DNA of 64,000 bases from Streptomyces sp. NBC_01591 (GTDB taxonomy: Bacteria > Actinomycetota > Actinomycetes > Streptomycetales > Streptomycetaceae). The DNA is taken from NCBI RefSeq assembly GCF_035918155.1, contig NZ_CP109327.1, positions 124,001-188,000 on the forward strand, written 5' to 3'. Shown here one piece after another: positions 61,686-64,000 of this stretch (its first letter is position 1; every line of letters starts with the position of its first letter). Position numbers and translations under genes: made by a program. The notes under the pieces are model-generated. The model made no database searches, was not told the origin of the DNA, and saw nothing but the letters and a program-made list of their open reading frames with translations.

Positions 61686-63064
61686 TCCCGCTCAGCCTCG
61701 GTGAGATCGCCACAGTTGTCGGCGGGACGGTCGAGGGCGACGGCGCCGTGACAGTGACCGCGCCGGCCGTGCTCGACGGCCGGCAGGCCGAGCCGGGCGG
61801 CCTCTTCGTGGCCTTCGCCGGCGAACACGTCGACGGCCACGACTACGCCATCCAGGCCGGCCGGGCCGGCGCGGTGGCCGTGCTCGGCTCCCGGCCCACG
61901 GCGCTACCGACCGTCGTGGTCGAGGACGCCAAGGCCGCGTTGCAGGCGCTCGCCACCCACGTCGTGGCACGGCTGCGCGACGGGCTGACTGTCGTCGGGG
62001 TGACCGGATCCCGCGGCAAGACCAGCACCAAGGACCTGCTGGCGGCCGTGTTGTCGAGCGCCGCGCCGACGATCGCCACGATCGGCTCGCTCAACAACGA
62101 CCTCGGCGTGCCGCTCACCATGCTGCGTTCCAACGCGGCCACCCGGTTCCTCGTCCTTGAGATGGGAGTCCGCCGCATCGGCGACATCTCCAAACTCACC
62201 GGCCTGGTCGCGCCCGACGTCGGTGTCGTCCTCAACGTCGGCCAGGCCCACCTCAGCCATCTCGGGTCGCGCGAGGCAACCGCCCAGGCCAAGGGTGAGC
62301 TGGTGCAGGGTCTGGCGCCCGGCGGCACCGCGGTCCTGAGCGCCGACGATCCCCGGGTGGTCGCGATGCGCTCGCTCACCGACTGCCCGGTGCTGACGTT
62401 CGGCCAGGCGGAACACGCCGACGTTCGCGTACTCGACGTAGTCCTTGACCGGCTCGCCCGGCCGTCCTTCACACTGCGGACCGCCGCCACCTCGGCTCGC
62501 GTCGGGCTGCCGCTCGTGGGCACTCACCAGACGCTCAACGCGTCGGCTGCCGCGGCGGCAGGGCTGGCGGCCGGCGTTCCCCTCGATGGGGCCGCGGCAG
62601 CGCTGCCCACGGTCTCGCTGTCGAAGTGGCGCTTGGAACTACGTGACCTCGTCGGCGGCGCAACGCTGCTCAACGACTCCTTCAACGCCGACCCCGACTC
62701 GACCCGCGCCGCCCTGGACGCGCTGGCGGCAATCGAGGGCGGGCGCCGCATCGCCGTCCTCGGCGAAATGCTCGAACTCGGCGACGACAACGAGGCCGAG
62801 CACCGCGCCATCGGGGAGTACGCCGCCTCCCGGGCCGACGTGGTGGTCGCGGTCGGCACCCGGCCGCTCGCCGACGGTGCCGGAGAGCGGGCGGTGGCGC
62901 TGGCCGACAACGCCGCGGCCGTCGAGTGGCTGCGCGGTCGGCTCACTGCCGGCGATGTGGTGCTCGTCAAGGCCTCCCGCGGGGCGCGCCTCGACAAGGT
63001 CGCCGCCGCGCTCGCGTCCGGACCCCACGATGTGCTGGTAGGTCGACCGATGGACGACAGGTAG
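61682..63064 (+). CDS. murF: MurF-type UDP-MurNAc-tripeptide:D-alanyl-D-X ligase
   Basis: 460 residues from ATG 61682, the family start ([15 protein letters not shown]). Mur ligase domains: N-terminal uridine-binding, central ATPase with [46 protein letters not shown], and C-terminal [20 protein letters not shown]. Adds the terminal dipeptide to the wall precursor. Being under a VanR-type promoter next to vanHAX, it is probably a dedicated copy that handles D-Ala-D-Lac, as in some glycopeptide producers and resistant actinomycetes. Confidence 0.95.
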   Translation: MIPLSLGEIATVVGGTVEGDGAVTVTAPAVLDGRQAEPGGLFVAFAGEHVDGHDYAIQAGRAGAVAVLGSRPTALPTVVVEDAKAALQALATHVVARLRDGLTVVGVTGSRGKTSTKDLLAAVLSSAAPTIATIGSLNNDLGVPLTMLRSNAATRFLVLEMGVRRIGDISKLTGLVAPDVGVVLNVGQAHLSHLGSREATAQAKGELVQGLAPGGTAVLSADDPRVVAMRSLTDCPVLTFGQAEHADVRVLDVVLDRLARPSFTLRTAATSARVGLPLVGTHQTLNASAAAAAGLAAGVPLDGAAAALPTVSLSKWRLELRDLVGGATLLNDSFNADPDSTRAALDALAAIEGGRRIAVLGEMLELGDDNEAEHRAIGEYAASRADVVVAVGTRPLADGAGERAVALADNAAAVEWLRGRLTAGDVVLVKASRGARLDKVAAALASGPHDVLVGRPMDDR

Positions 63065-63072
63065 GAGCGGCT

Positions 63073-63624
63073 GTGGCTTTTCGGGTACGTGCCATCACGG
63101 TGAGCGATCACGCCTCGTCCAACGCGACCCAACCTGCGGTGGCGGCTGCCCGGGTTCAAGACATCGCTGGCGTACCTGCCCGAAGGGCCGGTGATCGACT
63201 GGGCCTCGGATGATCTGGCCGGCTGGCTCGACCCATTGGTGGACCACCTGAAGCACTCTGGCACCTTCGCCCTACGCATCGGGTCGACGGCGGTGGCCCG
63301 CATCTGGAGTGCTGCGAGCTGCGGGCCCGGGTCGGAGAACACGCCTGGTACAGCTACGGCGCCTCCGCCACGGCCGAACGGGAGGTATGTGGGTCGAACG
63401 CCGTGCAGCGGAAGATGATCACTGATGCTCTGGCTGCCGGATGTACGGTCCACGACCTGCGCGGCATCACCGGCGCCGTGGACGACAACTTCCTGCACCT
63501 GGGCCTGATCCAGTTCAAGGTCGGCACCGGCGGCGAAGCCTTGGAGTATCTCGGCGAATGGGATCTGCCGCTGAATCGCCTGCTTTGTAAGGCATTCGAC
63601 GTCTCCATATCCCATCGAGGCTGA
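63073..63624 (+). pseudogene. Decayed second FemX/VanK-like gene
   Basis: From a GTG 8 bp after murF it reads AFRVRAITVSDHASS, then in other frames TSLAYLPEGPVIDWASDDLA GWLDPLVDHLK, then AWYSYGASATAEREVCGSNA and LIQFKVGTGGEALEYLGEWD LPL to a natural stop. All blocks match vanK at 53.6-54.8 kb, but two internal segments (including the transferase centre) are deleted and the frame changes. It was evidently cotranscribed with murF. Confidence 0.9.
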
Positions 63625-63742
63625 GGCGGCCTGTCGGTGGCGGAACTCGGCGGGCGAGACGCGAAGTGGGCGTGGAAGCAGCGACCGGCGTAGTTCGGGC
63701 GTGAGCAGGCAGCGGGTTTCCCCGGTGAGATTCGGACGTTCT

Positions 63743-64000
63743 TCAGGCCTGATCGCCATCTGTTTGTGTGTGCGCTGACGCGGCGGGCAGTTGCACCGTG
63801 ACGCGGAGCCCGCCGGCGGGGCGGGGGGTGAGGGTGAGGGTTCCGTCGTGTGCCTGGGTGATGGTCTTGACGATGGCCAGGCCGAGGCCGACACCTGCGT
63901 GGCTGCTGTGTATGCGTTCGGTGCCGCGCTGGAATGGCTCGGTGAGTGTCGAGACCAGCTGTGAGGTGAGCTTCTCGCCAGTGTTCTCGACAGTGAGCAC
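63743..64000 (-). CDS. vanS: VanS-type sensor histidine kinase, C-terminal part (runs off right edge)
   Basis: The minus-strand frame enters from beyond 64000. Visible is the end of the HATPase_c domain: LTVENTGEKLTSQLVSTLTE PFQRG (N/G1-F boxes), GVGLGLAIVKTITQAHDGTL (G2 box) and RVTVQLPAA. Location beside the van genes and the VanR-like promoters suggests VanS, which senses the glycopeptide and phosphorylates VanR. The ~120 bp between the FemX remnant and this stop hold no gene. Confidence 0.8.
   Translation of the reverse strand: MLTVENTGEKLTSQLVSTLTEPFQRGTERIHSSHAGVGLGLAIVKTITQAHDGTLTLTPRPAGGLRVTVQLPAASAHTQTDGDQA

Noticed and set aside
1..64000. CRISPR arrays, tRNA and rRNA genes
   Set aside because: No regularly spaced repeats and no recognisable tRNA or rRNA sequence were seen on either strand.
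53635..64000. Glycopeptide biosynthesis genes
   Set aside because: No NRPS, oxygenase cassette or glycosyltransferase is present; only resistance genes and a P450/ferredoxin remnant, so production of a glycopeptide cannot be claimed.

Overview
The window looks like an accessory stretch of a Streptomyces (or close actinomycete) chromosome. It has very high G+C, strong G/C preference at third codon positions, GTG/ATGA-coupled operons, typical Streptomyces regulators (XRE-TPR, TetR, LacI, SpoIIE-type phosphatase) and bacterial Ku. It is extremely rich in insertion sequences and gene fragments, as in chromosome arms or resistance/biosynthetic islands. No rRNA, tRNA, CRISPR array or phage module was seen.

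Layout. 1-9.1 kb: the end of a GlxA/AraC regulator, then a pile of IS701 (truncated), IS3 and IS4 elements, a zinc-finger/HTH gene coupled to a PAS-GAF-PP2C phosphatase, and an ISKra4 element that has cut off the phosphatase tail. 9.1-18 kb: a secreted SxxK serine hydrolase, a LysR-nitrilase-amino acid permease locus, two small genes and ku. 17.9-23.1 kb: an XRE/TPR regulator divergent from a five-gene, mostly translationally coupled operon (Asp/Asn hydroxylase-like, nucleotidyltransferase, LOG-like, phosphoribosyltransferase, HAD phosphatase) closed by two strong terminators; its pathway is not recognised. 23-28.9 kb: transposases, a phosphotransferase with a frameshifted tail, and a mosaic of IS1380, NUDIX, aminotransferase and MBL remnants. 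28.9-38.2 kb: an intact LacI-controlled carbohydrate operon (FAD oxidoreductase, ABC importer, GH5, Tat-exported protein). 38.2-39.1 kb: a small graveyard (group II intron piece, IS630, molybdopterin oxidoreductase). 39.4-42.2 kb: a TetR/SDR pair sharing an operator, an IS6 element and a small gene.

42.7-45.7 kb holds one IS110-family element inserted inside another. The inserted element preserves a readable bridge-RNA candidate. Its target-guide segments match the sequences flanking the insertion, its donor-guide segments match its own ends, and a CT core flanks it on both sides. 46-53.6 kb: an IS5-type element carrying a coiled-coil/winged-helix accessory gene related to one in the ISKra4 element, NUDIX and small genes, a TetR-hydrolase pair, a TniB remnant and P450/ferredoxin remnants.

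53.6-64 kb is an inducible glycopeptide (vancomycin-type) resistance island. It contains vanK (FemX-like), a vanH-vanA-vanX operon followed by an overlapping C39-like cysteine peptidase gene, a divergent murF preceded by a tiny coupled ORF copied from the vanH start, a decayed second FemX gene, and the 3' end of a vanS-type kinase. Three near-identical promoter blocks precede vanK, vanH and murF and probably form the VanR regulon: VanH makes D-lactate, VanA makes D-Ala-D-Lac, VanX destroys D-Ala-D-Ala, MurF attaches the depsipeptide, and VanK adds the cross-bridge residue to Lac-ending precursors.
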